Source: Serratia marcescens subsp. marcescens ATCC 13880 (lineage in GTDB: Bacteria; Pseudomonadota; Gammaproteobacteria; Enterobacterales; Enterobacteriaceae). From it: a stretch of 64,000 nucleotides of DNA. Position 1 is the first letter of the stretch. The number at the start of each line of letters is the position of its first letter. A program made the translations under genes and the position numbers. Where the stretch lies: contig NZ_CP071238.1 of assembly GCF_017299535.1 (NCBI RefSeq), forward strand, positions 4,278,001 to 4,342,000. Reading direction: 5' to 3'. Under the pieces are notes generated by a model. It did not search any database and was not told the DNA's origin. It saw only the letters and a list, made by a program, of their open reading frames with translations. Of the stretch, positions 1 through 11,060 are shown in pieces.

Positions 1-78
1 CCGCGCCCCTCGCGGGGCCGCTGCCAGCAACGTTTACCGCTGTTCCCGACCGTTTTGTCATGCATTTGCCGAGCCCTT

Positions 79-621
79 ATGTCCAATTCGCGCCGCCTGT
101 TTTTTGCCCTGTCCTTGCCTGACGCCCTGCAACAGCAGGTGATCCGCTGGCGCGCCGAGGCGTTTGCGCCGGAGGCCGGCCGGCCGGTGGCTGCGGCCAA
201 TTTGCATCTGACGCTGGCGTTTCTCGGCGAGGTCACCGCGCAGAAAGAGCAAGCGCTGCGCAAGCTGGCCGGCCGCATCGTACAACCCGGGTTCAGCATG
301 CGGCTCGACGATCTCGGCCATTGGCCGCGCCCCGGCGTGGTCTGGCTCGGCACCCGCCGCGCGCCGCGCGGGCTGCTGCAGCTGGCCGAGCTGCTGCGAT
401 CGCAGGCCGCCCGCAGCGGCTGCCATCAAAGCGCGCTGCCGTTCCATCCGCATGTCACGCTGCTGCGCGCCGCTACCCAGCCGGTGGCGATCCCGCCGGC
501 GACGCCGGGCTGGGCGTTCAGCGCCGACGCCTTTTCCTTATATGAGTCGGTGTTCGAAAACGGCCGCACCCGCTATCAACACCTCGAACAGTGGCCGCTG
601 GCCAAACAGGCATCCGCATGA
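79..621 (+). CDS. thpR: RNA 2',3'-cyclic phosphodiesterase (2H family)
   Basis: This 180-residue 2H phosphoesterase (LigT/ThpR family) opens 2',3'-cyclic phosphate ends of RNA in the cytoplasm. Two H-x-T/S-type motifs are visible, [10 protein letters not shown] near residue 41 and FHPHVTLLR near residue 123, which is the diagnostic pair of catalytic histidines. A TTG 24 bases upstream is also in frame, but the ATG gives the usual N-terminus ([14 protein letters not shown]). The stop overlaps the sfsA start (ATGA), so the two are translationally coupled, the same order as in E. coli. Confidence 0.93.
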   Translation: MSNSRRLFFALSLPDALQQQVIRWRAEAFAPEAGRPVAAANLHLTLAFLGEVTAQKEQALRKLAGRIVQPGFSMRLDDLGHWPRPGVVWLGTRRAPRGLLQLAELLRSQAARSGCHQSALPFHPHVTLLRAATQPVAIPPATPGWAFSADAFSLYESVFENGRTRYQHLEQWPLAKQASA

Positions 622-1325
622 TTTTTTCTCCACCGCTGCGTTCCGCCACGCTGATCAAACGTTACAAACGCTTTCTGGCGGACGTGATCACCCCGGAAGG
701 GGAAACCTTTACGCTGCACTGCGCCAATACCGGCGCCATGACCGGCTGCGCCACGCCCGGCGACACCGTTTGGTACTCCACCTCGGACAATCCCAAGCGC
801 AAATACGCTCACAGCTGGGAGTTGACCCATACCCAACAGGGGCACTGGATCTGCGTCAATACCCTGCGCGCCAACGCGCTGGTGCGCGAGGCAATTGAAC
901 ACAATTTAATCAATGAATTATCCGGTTACAGTAAAATCAGCGGCGAGGTGAAATACGGCGGTGAAAACAGCCGTATCGATTTGTTATTACAGGCAGAAAA
1001 TCGGGTTAACTGCTATATTGAAGTTAAGTCAGTCACATTACTGCAACAACAACGTGGTTACTTTCCTGATGCGGTAACGCTCAGAGGGCAAAAGCACCTG
1101 CGTGAGTTGCTCAGCGTGGTTGAAAGCGGGCAACGGGCGGTGTTGTTCTTTGCCGTGTTACACAGCGGTATTGAGCAGGTCGCACCGGCACATCATATAG
1201 ATGAGCGCTATGCGGCGCTGTTGGCACAGGTCCGGCAGTTGGGAGTGGAAGTGGTTTGCTACGGGGCAAAATTATCACCTGACGGTATTTATCTCTGCGA
1301 TAAGCTGCCGTTTTTTATCGATTAG
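618..1325 (+). CDS. sfsA: DNA-binding sugar fermentation stimulation protein SfsA
   Basis: The 235-residue product matches SfsA in length and in motifs such as [10 protein letters not shown] and IEVKSVTL. SfsA was named from maltose metabolism effects in E. coli and binds DNA; the second motif resembles a PD-(D/E)xK nuclease-like core, but its biochemical role is unsettled. The ATG overlaps the thpR stop by four bases. Base composition drops towards AT in the second half. The next gene, dksA, has its own 183-base upstream region. Confidence 0.92.
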   Translation: MIFSPPLRSATLIKRYKRFLADVITPEGETFTLHCANTGAMTGCATPGDTVWYSTSDNPKRKYAHSWELTHTQQGHWICVNTLRANALVREAIEHNLINELSGYSKISGEVKYGGENSRIDLLLQAENRVNCYIEVKSVTLLQQQRGYFPDAVTLRGQKHLRELLSVVESGQRAVLFFAVLHSGIEQVAPAHHIDERYAALLAQVRQLGVEVVCYGAKLSPDGIYLCDKLPFFID

Positions 1326-1508
1326 CGCAGTCGGGTCCCTATAAATAGACAACCGGCCAGCACGATCGCCAAATACGCCCTCCTTCACACGATTGTCAAG
1401 CGGGCGACAGGAATAATTGCCAACCTACCTTCCTTCTGTTATTTATAGCGGCCTGTTTTTCCCCCGCATTGGGGATTCGATAGTGCGTGTGTATGTAGGA
1501 GAAGCAAC

Positions 1509-1964
1509 ATGCAAGAAGGGCAAAACCGTAAAACCTCGTCCTTGAGCATTCTCGCCATCGCTGGGGTGGAGCCGTACCAAGAGAAGCCGGGCGAAGAGTA
1601 CATGAACGACGCCCAGTTGTCGCATTTCAAGCGCATTCTTGAAGCGTGGCGCAACCAGCTCAGGGACGAAGTGGACCGTACTGTATCGCATATGCAAGAA
1701 GAGGCAGCCAACTTCCCTGATCCGGCCGACCGTGCCACTCAGGAAGAAGAGTTCAGCCTTGAACTGCGTAACCGTGACCGTGAACGCAAACTGATCAAAA
1801 AGATCGAGAAAACGCTGAAGAAAGTGGAAGACGATGATTTCGGCTACTGCGAATCTTGTGGCGTGGAGATCGGTATTCGTCGCCTCGAAGCGCGTCCGAC
1901 CGCCGATCTGTGCATCGACTGCAAGACGCTGGCCGAGATCCGCGAAAAGCAGATGGCCGGCTAA
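1509..1964 (+). CDS. dksA: RNA polymerase-binding transcription factor DksA
   Basis: DksA binds the RNA polymerase secondary channel and works with ppGpp in the stringent response. The 151-residue length equals the E. coli protein. The coiled-coil tip motif DPADRA (D71 and D74) is intact, and the C4 zinc finger is complete (CESCG, then CIDCK). The start is preceded by the purine-rich AGGAGAAG at the normal distance. The gene is monocistronic by layout: 183 bases upstream separate it from sfsA, and an ERIC element follows the stop. Confidence 0.98.
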   Translation: MQEGQNRKTSSLSILAIAGVEPYQEKPGEEYMNDAQLSHFKRILEAWRNQLRDEVDRTVSHMQEEAANFPDPADRATQEEEFSLELRNRDRERKLIKKIEKTLKKVEDDDFGYCESCGVEIGIRRLEARPTADLCIDCKTLAEIREKQMAG

Positions 1965-1965
1965 T

Positions 1966-2095
<130 letters not shown>

Positions 2096-2159
2096 TTACC
2101 GCTGCGGCGTGCGTACCCGCGTGCGCCGCACAGAGAAAAGGGAACCCCTCCCCTCTGAT

Positions 2160-3071
2160 ATGCAAGAAAGTCATTATGTGGGGCGTTTTGCCCCATCGCC
2201 TTCCGGGGATCTGCATTTCGGTTCGCTGATTGCCGCTCTGGGAAGCTACCTTCAGGCTCGCGCCCAACGCGGGCAGTGGCTGGTTCGCATCGAAGATATC
2301 GACCCGCCGCGTGAAGTCCCCGGCGCCGCCGCTCGCATCCTGTCCGCGCTGGAACATTATGGTCTCCACTGGGACGGCCAGGTCATCTATCAATCCCAAC
2401 GTCACGACGCCTATCGCGCCGCGCTGGATCTGTTGCAGCGCCAGGGGCTCAGCTATTACTGCACCTGCACCCGCAGCCGCATCCAGCACATCGGCGGATT
2501 GTACGACGGCCACTGTCGTGACTTGCAGCTCGGCCCGCAGGGCGCCGCCATCCGCTTGCGCCAGACCGCGCCCGTTTACCGGTTCCACGATCGCCTGCAG
2601 GGAGAATTGCAGGCCGATCCGGCGCTGGCGGGGGAAGACTTTATCATTCGCCGCCGCGATGGGCTGTTCGCCTACAACCTGGCGGTGGTGATCGACGACC
2701 ATTTTCAGGGCGTGACCGAGATTGTCCGCGGCGCCGATCTGATCGAACCGACGGTGCGCCAAATTGCCCTCTACCGCCAGCTGCAGGCGCCGGTGCCCGC
2801 TTATGTGCATCTGCCGCTGGCGCTGGGCGCCAACGGCATCAAGCTGTCGAAGCAAAATCATGCGCCGGCGTTGCCCGCCGGCGATCCGCGGCCGGTGCTG
2901 ATCGCCGCGCTGAAATTTCTGCGCCAACCGCTGCCGGAAAGCTGGCAAGATCTTGACCTGCCATTATTATTGAGCTGGGCGATCGAACACTGGCGGTTGG
3001 AAAACGTGCCGCGTCAGGAGGCTATCCCTCTGGATGAAAACACGCCGGCATTCTCAAAGGAGCCATGGTGA
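2160..3071 (+). CDS. gluQ: Glutamyl-Q tRNA(Asp) synthetase
   Basis: GluQ-RS is a truncated glutamyl-tRNA synthetase paralogue that attaches glutamate to queuosine at the wobble position of tRNA-Asp. The 303-residue protein has the HIGH-type motif in [14 protein letters not shown], a KMSKS-like KLSKQNH near residue 240, and zinc ligands CTCTR...YDGHC. It ends where the catalytic domain ends, with no anticodon-binding domain. An upstream in-frame ATG at 2109 exists, but the start at 2160 gives the family N-terminus. The gene lies between an ERIC element and pcnB as in the E. coli order. Confidence 0.95.
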   Translation: MQESHYVGRFAPSPSGDLHFGSLIAALGSYLQARAQRGQWLVRIEDIDPPREVPGAAARILSALEHYGLHWDGQVIYQSQRHDAYRAALDLLQRQGLSYYCTCTRSRIQHIGGLYDGHCRDLQLGPQGAAIRLRQTAPVYRFHDRLQGELQADPALAGEDFIIRRRDGLFAYNLAVVIDDHFQGVTEIVRGADLIEPTVRQIALYRQLQAPVPAYVHLPLALGANGIKLSKQNHAPALPAGDPRPVLIAALKFLRQPLPESWQDLDLPLLLSWAIEHWRLENVPRQEAIPLDENTPAFSKEPW

Positions 3072-3132
3072 GCTATGATTAGCCGCTATTTTTTGTTAGC
3101 TCCATTTTTATCAGTCACTATCGAGGTGTACC

Positions 3133-4680
3133 ATTTTTACCCGAGTAGCCAACTTCTGTCGTAAGGTACTGACCCGCGATGACAAGCTGCCCCGCGACGA
3201 CGCGGCGGCCGGCGATAAAAACGTAGTCCGCGAAGAGCGTGCCGCGGCGCCAAGCCGCCCTGCGCCGCAGCCGCGCGCCGCCGATAACGGCAGCAACGCC
3301 CCTGCCCGCCGCTCAACGCCGCGCAAGCGTCCGCCTTTTCCTATCGCCGAGAGCAACGACTCGATGACCGTGATCCCGCGCGAACAGCACTCGATCTCCC
3401 GTAAAGACATCAGCGAAAATGCGCTGAAAGTGCTTTATCGCCTGAACAAGTCCGGCTACGAGGCTTATCTGGTCGGCGGCGGGGTGCGCGATCTGTTGCT
3501 CGGCAAAAAGCCGAAAGACTTCGACATCACCACCAACGCCACGCCGGAACAAGTGCGCAAACTGTTCCGCAACTGCCGCCTGGTCGGCCGCCGCTTCCGT
3601 CTGGCGCACGTGATGTTTGGGCCGGAGATCATCGAAGTGGCCACCTTCCGCGGTCACCACGAACAGAATCAGGAATCCGACAAGAATTCCTCCCAGCAGG
3701 CGCAAAACGGCATGCTGCTGCGCGACAACATCTTCGGTTCGATCGAGGAAGACGCCCAGCGCCGTGATTTCACCATCAACAGCCTGTACTACGGCGTGGC
3801 GGATTTCACCCTGCGCGATTACGTCGGCGGCCTGAACGATCTGAAACAAGGCGTGATCCGCCTGATCGGCGATCCGGAAACCCGCTACCGCGAAGATCCG
3901 GTGCGCATGCTGCGCGCGGTGCGCTTCGCCGCCAAGCTGGACATGCGCATCAGCGAAGAGACCGCCGAGCCGATCCCGCGCCTGGCCTCGCTGCTGCATG
4001 AGATCCCGCCGGCGCGTCTGTTCGAAGAATCCCTCAAGCTGCTGCAGGCGGGTTACGGTTTCCAGACCTACCTGAAGCTGTGCGAATATCAGCTGTTCCA
4101 ACCGCTGTTCCCGCTGATCGCCCGCAACTTCACGCCGAACCACGATACGCCGATGGAGCGCATTCTGGTGCAGGTGCTGAAGAACACCGATCATCGTCTG
4201 CAGAACGACATGCGCGTCAACCCGGCGTTCCTGTTCGCCGCCATGCTGTGGTACCCGCTGCTGGAGCACGCGCAGAAGCTGGCGCAGGAAAGCGGCCTGG
4301 CCTACTACGACGCCTTCGCGCTGGCGATGAACGATGTGCTCGACGAGCAGTGCCGCTCGTTGGCGATCCCGAAACGCATCACCACGCTGGTGCGCGATAT
4401 CTGGCAGCTGCAGCTGCGCCTGTCTCGCCGTCAGGGCAAACGCGCGCACAAACTGATGGAACATCCGAAATTCCGCGCCGCCTATGATCTGCTGGCGCTG
4501 CGTGCGGAAGTGGAAGACAATCAGGAGATGCTGCGTCTGGCCGAGTGGTGGGGCGAGTTCCAGGACGCCACGCCGGCGCGGCAGAAAGCCATGCTGAGCA
4601 CCCTGGGCGACGATCCGGCGCCGCGCCGCGCGCGCCAACGCCGCCCTCGCCGCCGGGCACCGCGCAAAGAAGGGGCATAA
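3133..4680 (+). CDS. pcnB: Poly(A) polymerase I (AUU start)
   Basis: PcnB adds 3' poly(A) tails to RNA and so promotes decay. The nucleotidyltransferase motif [17 protein letters not shown] carries the catalytic Asp pair, and the C-terminus is the usual Arg/Pro-rich basic tail. The first in-frame ATG is at 3364, but codons back to ATT at 3133 encode [12 protein letters not shown], the conserved N-terminus of enterobacterial PcnB, with GAGGTG just upstream. E. coli pcnB is known to start at AUU. From ATT the product is 515 residues, with a basic/Pro-rich linker about 45 residues longer than in E. coli. The stop overlaps the folK start. Confidence 0.9.
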   Translation: MFTRVANFCRKVLTRDDKLPRDDAAAGDKNVVREERAAAPSRPAPQPRAADNGSNAPARRSTPRKRPPFPIAESNDSMTVIPREQHSISRKDISENALKVLYRLNKSGYEAYLVGGGVRDLLLGKKPKDFDITTNATPEQVRKLFRNCRLVGRRFRLAHVMFGPEIIEVATFRGHHEQNQESDKNSSQQAQNGMLLRDNIFGSIEEDAQRRDFTINSLYYGVADFTLRDYVGGLNDLKQGVIRLIGDPETRYREDPVRMLRAVRFAAKLDMRISEETAEPIPRLASLLHEIPPARLFEESLKLLQAGYGFQTYLKLCEYQLFQPLFPLIARNFTPNHDTPMERILVQVLKNTDHRLQNDMRVNPAFLFAAMLWYPLLEHAQKLAQESGLAYYDAFALAMNDVLDEQCRSLAIPKRITTLVRDIWQLQLRLSRRQGKRAHKLMEHPKFRAAYDLLALRAEVEDNQEMLRLAEWWGEFQDATPARQKAMLSTLGDDPAPRRARQRRPRRRAPRKEGA

Positions 4681-5180
4681 TGATCCGCGTTTATATCGCG
4701 CTGGGCAGCAACCTGGCGCAGCCGCTGCAACAGGTTAACGCCGCGCTGGAGGCGCTGGAGCATCTCCCGCGCACCCGGCTGGTCATCTGTTCTTCGTTTT
4801 ACCGCACCAAGCCGCTGGGGCCGCAAAACCAGCCGGACTTTCTCAACGCGGTGGTGGCGCTGGATACCCTGTTGCCGCCCGAACAGCTGCTCGACCATAC
4901 CCAGGCGATAGAACGCAATCAGGGGCGCGTGCGCAAGGATGAGCGCTGGGGGCCGCGCACGCTCGATCTGGATATCATGCTGTACGGCGACAAGGTGATC
5001 CATACCGAGCGCCTGACGGTGCCGCATTACGGCCTGAAAGAGCGCGAATTCATGCTCTACCCGCTGGCGGAAATCGCCCCCGATCTGATTTTCCCCGATG
5101 GCGAACCGCTCGCCAGCTGCCTCAAGCGCGTGCCGGAAAACGGCATGGCGCTGTGGCATCAGCCAAAACCCAAGTCCTGA
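4680..5180 (+). CDS. folK: 6-hydroxymethyl-7,8-dihydropterin pyrophosphokinase
   Basis: FolK transfers pyrophosphate from ATP to 6-hydroxymethyl-dihydropterin in folate synthesis. The 166-residue protein has the family start (IRVYIALGSNL) and the signature GPRTLDLDIMLYG with the metal-binding Asp residues. The ATG shares a base with the pcnB stop codon (TAATG), so the genes are coupled as in E. coli. It converges on qseC with only a five-base gap and no terminator visible between them. Confidence 0.96.
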   Translation: MIRVYIALGSNLAQPLQQVNAALEALEHLPRTRLVICSSFYRTKPLGPQNQPDFLNAVVALDTLLPPEQLLDHTQAIERNQGRVRKDERWGPRTLDLDIMLYGDKVIHTERLTVPHYGLKEREFMLYPLAEIAPDLIFPDGEPLASCLKRVPENGMALWHQPKPKS

Positions 5181-5185
5181 CCCAC

Positions 5186-6544
5186 CTACAGCGCCAACCG
5201 CGCTACAAATCCCCCCGCCGGGCGATTGGCGAAACTGACCTGCAAACCATGCAAGCCGGCGATACGCTGCACGATAGATAACCCCAGACCGCTGCCGGTT
5301 TGTTCCTGTCCCGGCGGGCGGTAGAAACGTTCTCCGAGCCGCGCCAGATGCTCCGTGGTGACACCCGGACCGTCGTCCGCCACCGTCAGCGAACGTTCGC
5401 TCAACGTCACGGTGACGACGCCGCCCTGCGGGGTATAGCGCACCGCGTTGTCCAGCAGATTGCGCAACAGCAACGACAGCAGCAAGGTTTCTCCCTGACG
5501 CGGCGGTGGCGTTCCCTGATGTTCATAGCGTAGCGTCACGCCCGCCGCATGGGCCTGCCGATCCTGCTCCGCCAGGGTCATCGTCACCAGATCGTTCCAG
5601 TCGACCGGCGCAAGTTCGGCCAGATCCGACAGCGAATCCAGCCGCGACAGCGTCAGCAGTTGATCCACCAGCCGGGTGGCGCGGTCGATGCCGAGCGTCA
5701 GATTGTCCAGCGCGTGCTCACGCATCGGCGCATCGTCCCCCGCCAGTTGCACCACTTCAGTCTGCACCCGCAGCGCCGCCAGCGGGCTGCGCAACTCGTG
5801 CGCGGCATCGGAGGTGAAGCGCCGCTCCCGCACCAGCAAAGCGTTGATGCGGGCGAACAGCGCATTGAGCGCATCCACCAGCGGGCGCACCTCGGTCGGC
5901 ACCTGGCGCGCATCCAGCGGCGTGGCGTCATCGGGCGCGCGCCGGCGCAAACCGGCCGCCACCGCGCGCAGCGGCCGCAGCTCGCGCCCGACCATCAGCG
6001 CGATCAGCAGCATCAGCACCGGCAGCGTCGCCAGCCAGGGCACCAATTGGCCCGTCACCATGCCCAGCGCCATATCGCGCCGGTAATCCCACTCCTGCCC
6101 CACGACAATGCGATAGCGCCCGTCGGGGCTGGTCAGCCATACCAGACGCCAGCTGTCGTCATCGCCTTTGCGCTCGCCGTCGGTAAAACCTTCACGCTCC
6201 CCGTCAAACAGGAAATCAGCGCCGTTCTCGCCGTCGTTGAGCAGCATCTTGCCTTGGCGATCGAAGATGGCGAACGCCAGCGCGTCGTCGTCCTGCTCGC
6301 CGCGCTTGCCGTGATGCACCAGCTTCTTGGTTTTCGGCAGGCTGCGCGCGCTTTCATCGGCCAACAGATCGCCAAGGTTGGCGGTCGCCAGCCGTTTGGC
6401 GAACAGCATCTGTTGGGTGTCGAACACTTCGTTGATGGTGTTGCGCGACATCACCCAGGCCACCACGCTGGCGGTGCTCCAGGTCAGCAGCGCCAACAGG
6501 CTGAAGATCAGGATCAGGCGCAGCCGCAGGCTGAGACGCTTCAC
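5186..6544 (-). CDS. qseC: Sensor histidine kinase QseC
   Basis: This inner-membrane kinase partners QseB. The start is a GTG overlapping the qseB stop (GTGA), giving 452 residues against about 449 in E. coli; the frame stays open upstream but there lies inside qseB. Domains in order: TM1 near residues 9-32, a periplasmic sensor, TM2 near 175, HAMP, the H-box [10 protein letters not shown], then ATPase motifs DDGPGV and [10 protein letters not shown]. coli QseC is reported to respond to adrenergic signals and autoinducer-3; the ligand here cannot be read from sequence. Confidence 0.9.
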   Translation of the reverse strand: MKRLSLRLRLILIFSLLALLTWSTASVVAWVMSRNTINEVFDTQQMLFAKRLATANLGDLLADESARSLPKTKKLVHHGKRGEQDDDALAFAIFDRQGKMLLNDGENGADFLFDGEREGFTDGERKGDDDSWRLVWLTSPDGRYRIVVGQEWDYRRDMALGMVTGQLVPWLATLPVLMLLIALMVGRELRPLRAVAAGLRRRAPDDATPLDARQVPTEVRPLVDALNALFARINALLVRERRFTSDAAHELRSPLAALRVQTEVVQLAGDDAPMREHALDNLTLGIDRATRLVDQLLTLSRLDSLSDLAELAPVDWNDLVTMTLAEQDRQAHAAGVTLRYEHQGTPPPRQGETLLLSLLLRNLLDNAVRYTPQGGVVTVTLSERSLTVADDGPGVTTEHLARLGERFYRPPGQEQTGSGLGLSIVQRIAGLHGLQVSFANRPAGGFVARLAL

Positions 6545-7203
6545 GGCGCATCCCCCAGCGTGTAACCCACGCCGTGGATGGTGCGGATGAAGCCGTTGCC
6601 CAGCTTGCGCCGCAGGTGGTGAATATGCACCTCCACCGCGTTGCTGCTCACGTCGTCGTCCCAGTTGTACAGTTTCTCCTGAATCAACGGCCGCGCCAGC
6701 ACCCGCCCCTTGTTGTGCAGAAACAGCTCCAGCACCGCCAATTCGCGCGGCGTCAGCGTCACCGGTTCGCCGTTGCAGCTCACGCTGCGGGTGGCGCTGT
6801 CGAACACTACGTTGCCGTGCGTCAGCTGCGGCATCAGTTGGCCGTGACGACGCCGGATCAGCGCCTGCAGGCGCGCCGCCACTTCGGCCAGCGCGAACGG
6901 TTTGCACAGATAATCGTCGGCGCCGCTTTGCAGCCCGCTGACCCGCTGCTCCAGCGCGTCGCGGGCGGTGAGGATCAGGACCGGCACGTCCTGCCCGGCC
7001 TGGCGCCACTGGCGCAGCAGATCCAGGCCGTCGAGGCCCGGCAGGCTGAGATCGAGGATCACCGCGTCGTACGGCGCACTGTCCAGCGCATTTTTGCCGA
7101 CGGCGCCGTCGGTGAACCAGTCCAGGTTGAAGCCGAGTTTAGTCAGCCCGGCCTTGATGCCGTCACCGATCAGTTTGTCATCTTCGATCAACAGAATTCG
7201 CAT
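6541..7203 (-). CDS. qseB: Response regulator QseB (OmpR/PhoB family)
   Basis: The 220-residue regulator has an N-terminal receiver domain with the acidic pocket in IEDD, phospho-acceptor D51 in ILDLSLPG, and the conserved TARDA and CKPF loop. An OmpR-type winged helix follows ([15 protein letters not shown], then GYTLG). The ATG at 7203 is chosen because the protein then begins MRILLIEDD. The genes overlap by four bases in the order qseB-qseC. A CTTAAG-N5-CTTAAG direct repeat 43 bases upstream is the expected binding site class, so autoregulation is likely. Confidence 0.92.
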   Translation of the reverse strand: MRILLIEDDKLIGDGIKAGLTKLGFNLDWFTDGAVGKNALDSAPYDAVILDLSLPGLDGLDLLRQWRQAGQDVPVLILTARDALEQRVSGLQSGADDYLCKPFALAEVAARLQALIRRRHGQLMPQLTHGNVVFDSATRSVSCNGEPVTLTPRELAVLELFLHNKGRVLARPLIQEKLYNWDDDVSSNAVEVHIHHLRRKLGNGFIRTIHGVGYTLGDAP

Positions 7204-7245
7204 GAGTATCCCTTTTGAGTCTTGGCGCCATTGCACCACAAGGTT

Positions 7246-7262
7246 CTTAAGAACCGCTTAAG
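7246..7262 (-). promoter_or_regulatory. QseB/PmrA-type operator upstream of qseBC
   Basis: The site reads CTTAAG-AACCG-CTTAAG on the + strand: two perfect hexamers five bases apart, one helical turn centre to centre. PmrA-type regulators, including QseB, bind direct repeats of this form. Because CTTAAG is itself palindromic, the site reads identically on either strand. It lies 43-59 bases before the qseB start, and about 107 bases before panB on the other side. Confidence 0.72.
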
Positions 7263-7369
7263 CATGGCGATCCGCGCTACCCACCCCGATCGGGTTACAG
7301 TAGAATGGCTGCACTTTTTTGCAGCTTGGGCCTGCGTAAGCCGCACGGCCCGTTTCAGGAGACGTTGTG

Positions 7370-8164
7370 ATGAAACCCACCACCGTGACCCATTTGCGCC
7401 AGTGGAAACAGGAGCAGCGCAAGTTTGCTACCCTTACCGCCTACGATGCCAGCTTTGCCAAACTGTTTGAAGAGCAAGGCATCAAAGTCCTGTTGGTGGG
7501 CGACTCGCTGGGCATGACGCTGCAGGGCCACGACTCCACGCTGCCGGTCACCGTCGCCGACGTGGCCTACCACACGCGCGCCGTGCGCCGCGGCGCGCCG
7601 GCCTGCCTGCTGCTGGCCGATCTGCCGTTCATGAGTTACGCCACCCCGGAACAGACCTTCGCCAACGCCGCCGAGCTGATGCGCGCCGGCGCCAACATGG
7701 TGAAACTGGAAGGCGGCAGCTGGCTGTGCGACACGGTGAAAATGCTCGCCGAGCGCGCGGTACCGGTGTGCGGCCACCTGGGCCTGACGCCGCAGTCGGT
7801 CAACGTGTTCGGCGGCTATAAGGTGCAAGGGCGCGACGAACTGGCCGCCAAACAGCTGTTGCAGGACGCGCAGAATCTTGAACTGGCCGGCATTCAGCTG
7901 CTGGTGCTGGAATGCGTGCCGACCGATCTGGCGCGCCAGATCACCGAAGCGCTGTCCATTCCGGTCATCGGCATCGGCGCCGGCAACGGCACCGACGGCC
8001 AGATCCTGGTGATGCATGACGCCTTCGGCATCACCGGCGGCCACACGCCGAAGTTCGCCAAGAACTTCCTGGCGCAGAGCGGCGATATCCGCACGGCGGT
8101 GCAGCATTACATTCAGGAAGTGGAGCAAGGCCTCTACCCGGCGGCTGAACACTCTTTTAACTAA
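7370..8164 (+). CDS. panB: 3-methyl-2-oxobutanoate hydroxymethyltransferase
   Basis: PanB converts alpha-ketoisovalerate to ketopantoate with methylene-tetrahydrofolate, the first committed step of pantothenate synthesis. The 264-residue protein shows [19 protein letters not shown] (metal-binding Asp) and [16 protein letters not shown] precedes the ATG directly, but CAGGAGACG is best spaced for the ATG and homologues start MKPTT. panC follows 23 bases later, making a pan operon transcribed divergently from qseBC. Confidence 0.96.
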   Translation: MKPTTVTHLRQWKQEQRKFATLTAYDASFAKLFEEQGIKVLLVGDSLGMTLQGHDSTLPVTVADVAYHTRAVRRGAPACLLLADLPFMSYATPEQTFANAAELMRAGANMVKLEGGSWLCDTVKMLAERAVPVCGHLGLTPQSVNVFGGYKVQGRDELAAKQLLQDAQNLELAGIQLLVLECVPTDLARQITEALSIPVIGIGAGNGTDGQILVMHDAFGITGGHTPKFAKNFLAQSGDIRTAVQHYIQEVEQGLYPAAEHSFN

Positions 8165-8187
8165 GCGATGGTTCCAGGAGTCCCCCA

Positions 8188-9042
8188 ATGATTATTATCG
8201 AAACCCTGCCGATGCTGCGTCAGCAGATCCGCCGCTGGCGCCAGGAAGGCAAACGCATCGCACTGGTGCCGACCATGGGCAACCTGCACGACGGCCACAT
8301 GACGCTGGTCGATGAAGCGCGCGCCCGCGCCGACGTGGTGGTGGTGAGCATCTTCGTTAACCCGATGCAGTTCGATCGGCCGGACGATCTGGCGCGCTAC
8401 CCGCGCACGCTGCAGGAAGACAGCGAGAAGCTGACCCGCCGCGGCGTCGATCTGGTGTTTGCGCCGGCCCCGGCCGCGGTTTATCCGCAGGGCCTGGAGC
8501 AGCAGACCTACGTCGATGTGCCGGGCATCTCCACCATCCTGGAAGGCGCAAGCCGGCCGGGCCACTTCCGCGGCGTTTCCACCATCGTCAGCAAGCTGTT
8601 CAACCTGGTGCAGCCTGATTTGGCCTGTTTCGGCGAGAAGGATTACCAACAGCTGGCGCTGATCCGCAAAATGGTGGCGGACATGGGTTACGACATCGAT
8701 ATCGTCGGCGTGCCGACCGTGCGCGCCAAAGACGGCCTGGCCCTCAGCTCGCGCAACGGTTACCTGACCGCCGAAGAACGCAAGGTTGCGCCGCAGCTGA
8801 GCAAAATCATGAACGCGCTGGCGCAACAGTTGGCCAATGGCGAGCGCCAGGTCGAAACGCTGCTGGAGCAGACCGCCGAGCAGCTGCGCGCCGCCGGCTT
8901 TACGCCGGATGAGTTGTTTATTCGCGACGCCGACAGCCTGCAGCCGCTGACGGTGGACAGCCAGCGGGCGGTGGTGCTGATGGCCGCCTGGCTGGGCAAG
9001 GCGCGTCTTATCGACAACCAGCAGGTCGACCTGACGCTGTAA
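8188..9042 (+). CDS. panC: Pantothenate synthetase
   Basis: PanC condenses pantoate with beta-alanine using ATP. The 284-residue length is standard. The HIGH-like motif is in [11 protein letters not shown] (residues 28-38) and the KMSKS-like loop is [10 protein letters not shown] near residue 184. The start follows CAGGAG. The substrate beta-alanine comes from PanD, encoded 145 bases downstream, and pantoate descends from the PanB product. Confidence 0.97.
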   Translation: MIIIETLPMLRQQIRRWRQEGKRIALVPTMGNLHDGHMTLVDEARARADVVVVSIFVNPMQFDRPDDLARYPRTLQEDSEKLTRRGVDLVFAPAPAAVYPQGLEQQTYVDVPGISTILEGASRPGHFRGVSTIVSKLFNLVQPDLACFGEKDYQQLALIRKMVADMGYDIDIVGVPTVRAKDGLALSSRNGYLTAEERKVAPQLSKIMNALAQQLANGERQVETLLEQTAEQLRAAGFTPDELFIRDADSLQPLTVDSQRAVVLMAAWLGKARLIDNQQVDLTL

Positions 9043-9187
9043 GCCGTTTTTTATACTGTCGTCACCCTGAAGCCCTGGCCATTGGTAGACAATGGCGAAG
9101 CAATCGGTGACGATAGAGATTGCAGGGATGCAGGAGAGATGTTCAACCCCAGCGCCTGTGAAGGCCGATATTCAGTTAGGTAAAGCT

Positions 9188-9568
9188 ATGATACGTACTA
9201 TGCTGCAAGGCAAGCTGCATCGCGTCAAAGTCACTCAGGCTGACTTGCACTATGAAGGATCCTGCGCCATCGACCAGGATTTCCTGGAGGCCGCCGGCAT
9301 TCTGGAATATGAAGCGATCGATATTTACAACGTGGATAACGGCCAGCGCTTCTCCACCTACGCCATCGCCGCCGAGCGCGGTTCGCGCATCATATCGGTC
9401 AACGGCGCCGCCGCGCGCTGCGCCTGCGTCGGCGACAAACTGATCATCTGCTCCTATGTGCAAATGACCGACGCCGACGCCCGCCAGCACCACCCGAAAG
9501 TCGCCTATTTCGAAGGTGACAACAACCTGCAGCGCAAGGCGAAAGCCGTGCCGGTTCAGGTCGCCTGA
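9188..9568 (+). CDS. panD: Aspartate 1-decarboxylase proenzyme
   Basis: PanD makes beta-alanine from aspartate. It is translated as a 126-residue proenzyme; the self-cleavage site G24-S25 is visible in HYEGSCAID and would yield the pyruvoyl group on Ser25. The frame is open for 32 more codons upstream, but ATG 9188, preceded by TTAGGT, gives the conserved [13 protein letters not shown] start. The 145-base gap after panC may hold a separate promoter. A bidirectional terminator follows the stop. Confidence 0.96.
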   Translation: MIRTMLQGKLHRVKVTQADLHYEGSCAIDQDFLEAAGILEYEAIDIYNVDNGQRFSTYAIAAERGSRIISVNGAAARCACVGDKLIICSYVQMTDADARQHHPKVAYFEGDNNLQRKAKAVPVQVA

Positions 9569-9574
9569 CAATAA

Positions 9575-9597
9575 AACGGGCGCCTTGCGCGCCCGTT
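9575..9597. terminator. Bidirectional terminator between panD and yadE
   Basis: A 9-bp perfect stem, AACGGGCGC pairing with GCGCCCGTT, closes a five-base loop. A-rich sequence lies before it and T-rich sequence after it, so it can serve both converging genes. Confidence 0.75.
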
Positions 9598-9602
9598 CTT
9601 CC

Positions 9603-10883
9603 TTATTGCACCACCACCGTGCCCGGCTTGTTGGCTATCCGATCCGCCATGGTCTGGATCGAGTCGGTGCGCAGAATATACAGCCGCTTCAGCGTATAGG
9701 GGTTATCCCCCGGCTTCACCTTGCCCTGCACCGTGGTCACCGCCAGATGGAACCCGGCGTCCTGCGCCGCCTGAATCGCCCGTTGGTTATAACCGCCGAA
9801 CGGGTAGGACAGATACAACACGTGCGGGTTGAACTGCGACAGCGCGCGGCGCGAGCGCTCAAAATCGAACTCGATATTGTGCAGCGAACGGCTCAGCAAA
9901 ATCGGCTGGCGATTGCCGTCGGTGCGGTGCAGGAAATGGGTATGCGACTGCACGTCGAACACGTCCTGAATCTGCTTGAGCTCCGAGACGCTCATAAACT
10001 GCAGCGAGTCCGGGTTCCATTTCTGCGGGTGGCGTTTGATGCGCGAAGAGATGATGAACGCCGTGGCGCGGAAACCGTAATCCTTCAGCACCGGGTAAGC
10101 GTAGCGATAAACCGACTTCAGCCCGTCGTCAAAAGTCAGCACGATCGCCTTGCCCGGCAGGTTGATCTGATTTTTCAGGTAGGCTTCCAGCTGGTACAGC
10201 GAAATGGTGTCGTAGCCCGCCTGCTTCAGGTAGGTCATCTGGTTGCTGAACGCCACGTCTGAAGTGGTGGTCGAGGTGTGGCGGAAGCGTTTGTTCTCTT
10301 CGTTTTTCAGCAGGTGGTGGTAAGTCAGCACCGGTATGCCGTTATCGATCTCGCAGTCCAACTCATTAATGAACCCCAGTCGCTCGCCGATGTTGACCTC
10401 GTACCAGGTGTTGTTCAGGCGATCCTTCAGCTTGCCGATGATCGGATAGCGCAGGTTGCCTTCCAGCGTGCCCAAGACCTCGCTGTCCTTGTCCGCTGCG
10501 GTGTATACGTCGATCGTTTTTTGCGTGATCAGATTCTGGTTGGTCAGCGGTTTGTTCAGCTCGCCCAGATCGTCTTGCACCTTGCGCGACTTCTTCAATT
10601 CACGCACGTCGTCTTTATCGATAAAGCCGGTACCATGCCCAAATTTGAATTCGTAGTATTCCGCATCCGCCGGGAACACCTGGATCAGTTGCCCGCGCTT
10701 CACTTCCCCTACCGGGATCACATGCTCGCCCACCAACGCATAGACTTCGCTATCGCGCTGCGCTTCCATGTATTCAGATTTAACCGCGCTGTCTTCCGAC
10801 AGCAGACTAGCCAGGCTCACAGGGGAAACCAACGACATCAGAATGCCGAGCAACCCAGCCGTTAACGTGTATTGAGACCGCAT
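9603..10883 (-). CDS. yadE: Secreted polysaccharide deacetylase family protein YadE
   Basis: The 426-residue protein has a cleavable signal peptide ([16 protein letters not shown]...SLA, cut near residue 25), then two SH3-like segments, then a NodB-type deacetylase domain from about residue 200. The domain carries VLTFDDG (metal-binding Asp pair), QSHTHF and LSYPFGGYN. The likely role is removal of acetyl groups from an envelope polysaccharide; the substrate is unknown. The ATG at 10883 is chosen because it begins the signal peptide. Position beside panD matches E. coli yadE. Confidence 0.85.
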   Translation of the reverse strand: MRSQYTLTAGLLGILMSLVSPVSLASLLSEDSAVKSEYMEAQRDSEVYALVGEHVIPVGEVKRGQLIQVFPADAEYYEFKFGHGTGFIDKDDVRELKKSRKVQDDLGELNKPLTNQNLITQKTIDVYTAADKDSEVLGTLEGNLRYPIIGKLKDRLNNTWYEVNIGERLGFINELDCEIDNGIPVLTYHHLLKNEENKRFRHTSTTTSDVAFSNQMTYLKQAGYDTISLYQLEAYLKNQINLPGKAIVLTFDDGLKSVYRYAYPVLKDYGFRATAFIISSRIKRHPQKWNPDSLQFMSVSELKQIQDVFDVQSHTHFLHRTDGNRQPILLSRSLHNIEFDFERSRRALSQFNPHVLYLSYPFGGYNQRAIQAAQDAGFHLAVTTVQGKVKPGDNPYTLKRLYILRTDSIQTMADRIANKPGTVVVQ

Positions 10884-11020
10884 GATGATGTTCTGCTTAC
10901 GAGTGCGTAATGACAAAAGTGGAGGAAATGTGGAGCGCCAGCATAGCACGATTTGAACAGCGGGGAACTAGCGGTTATTTGAGCAATTCTATTGATTTAC
11001 GCGCCGCCTGCGCCAAATCA

Positions 11021-11053
11021 AGAAAAGCGCCCCCGCCGGGAAAGCGAGGGCGC
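11021..11053 (-). terminator. Terminator after yadGH
   Basis: Read on the minus strand, GCGCCCTCGC pairs with GCGGGGGCGC (one T-G wobble) around a seven-base loop, followed by TTTTCTT. It lies directly after the yadH stop. Confidence 0.8.
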
Positions 11054-11060
11054 GATACGA

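Noticed and set aside
3364..4680. ATG at 3364 as the pcnB start
   Set aside because: It would remove the conserved N-terminus encoded directly upstream in the same frame; the AUU start explains it better.
5186..7009. A 607-codon minus-strand frame that would fuse extra sequence to QseC
   Set aside because: Residues before the GTG at 6544 are the qseB gene read in another frame; the QseC family N-terminus begins at the GTG.
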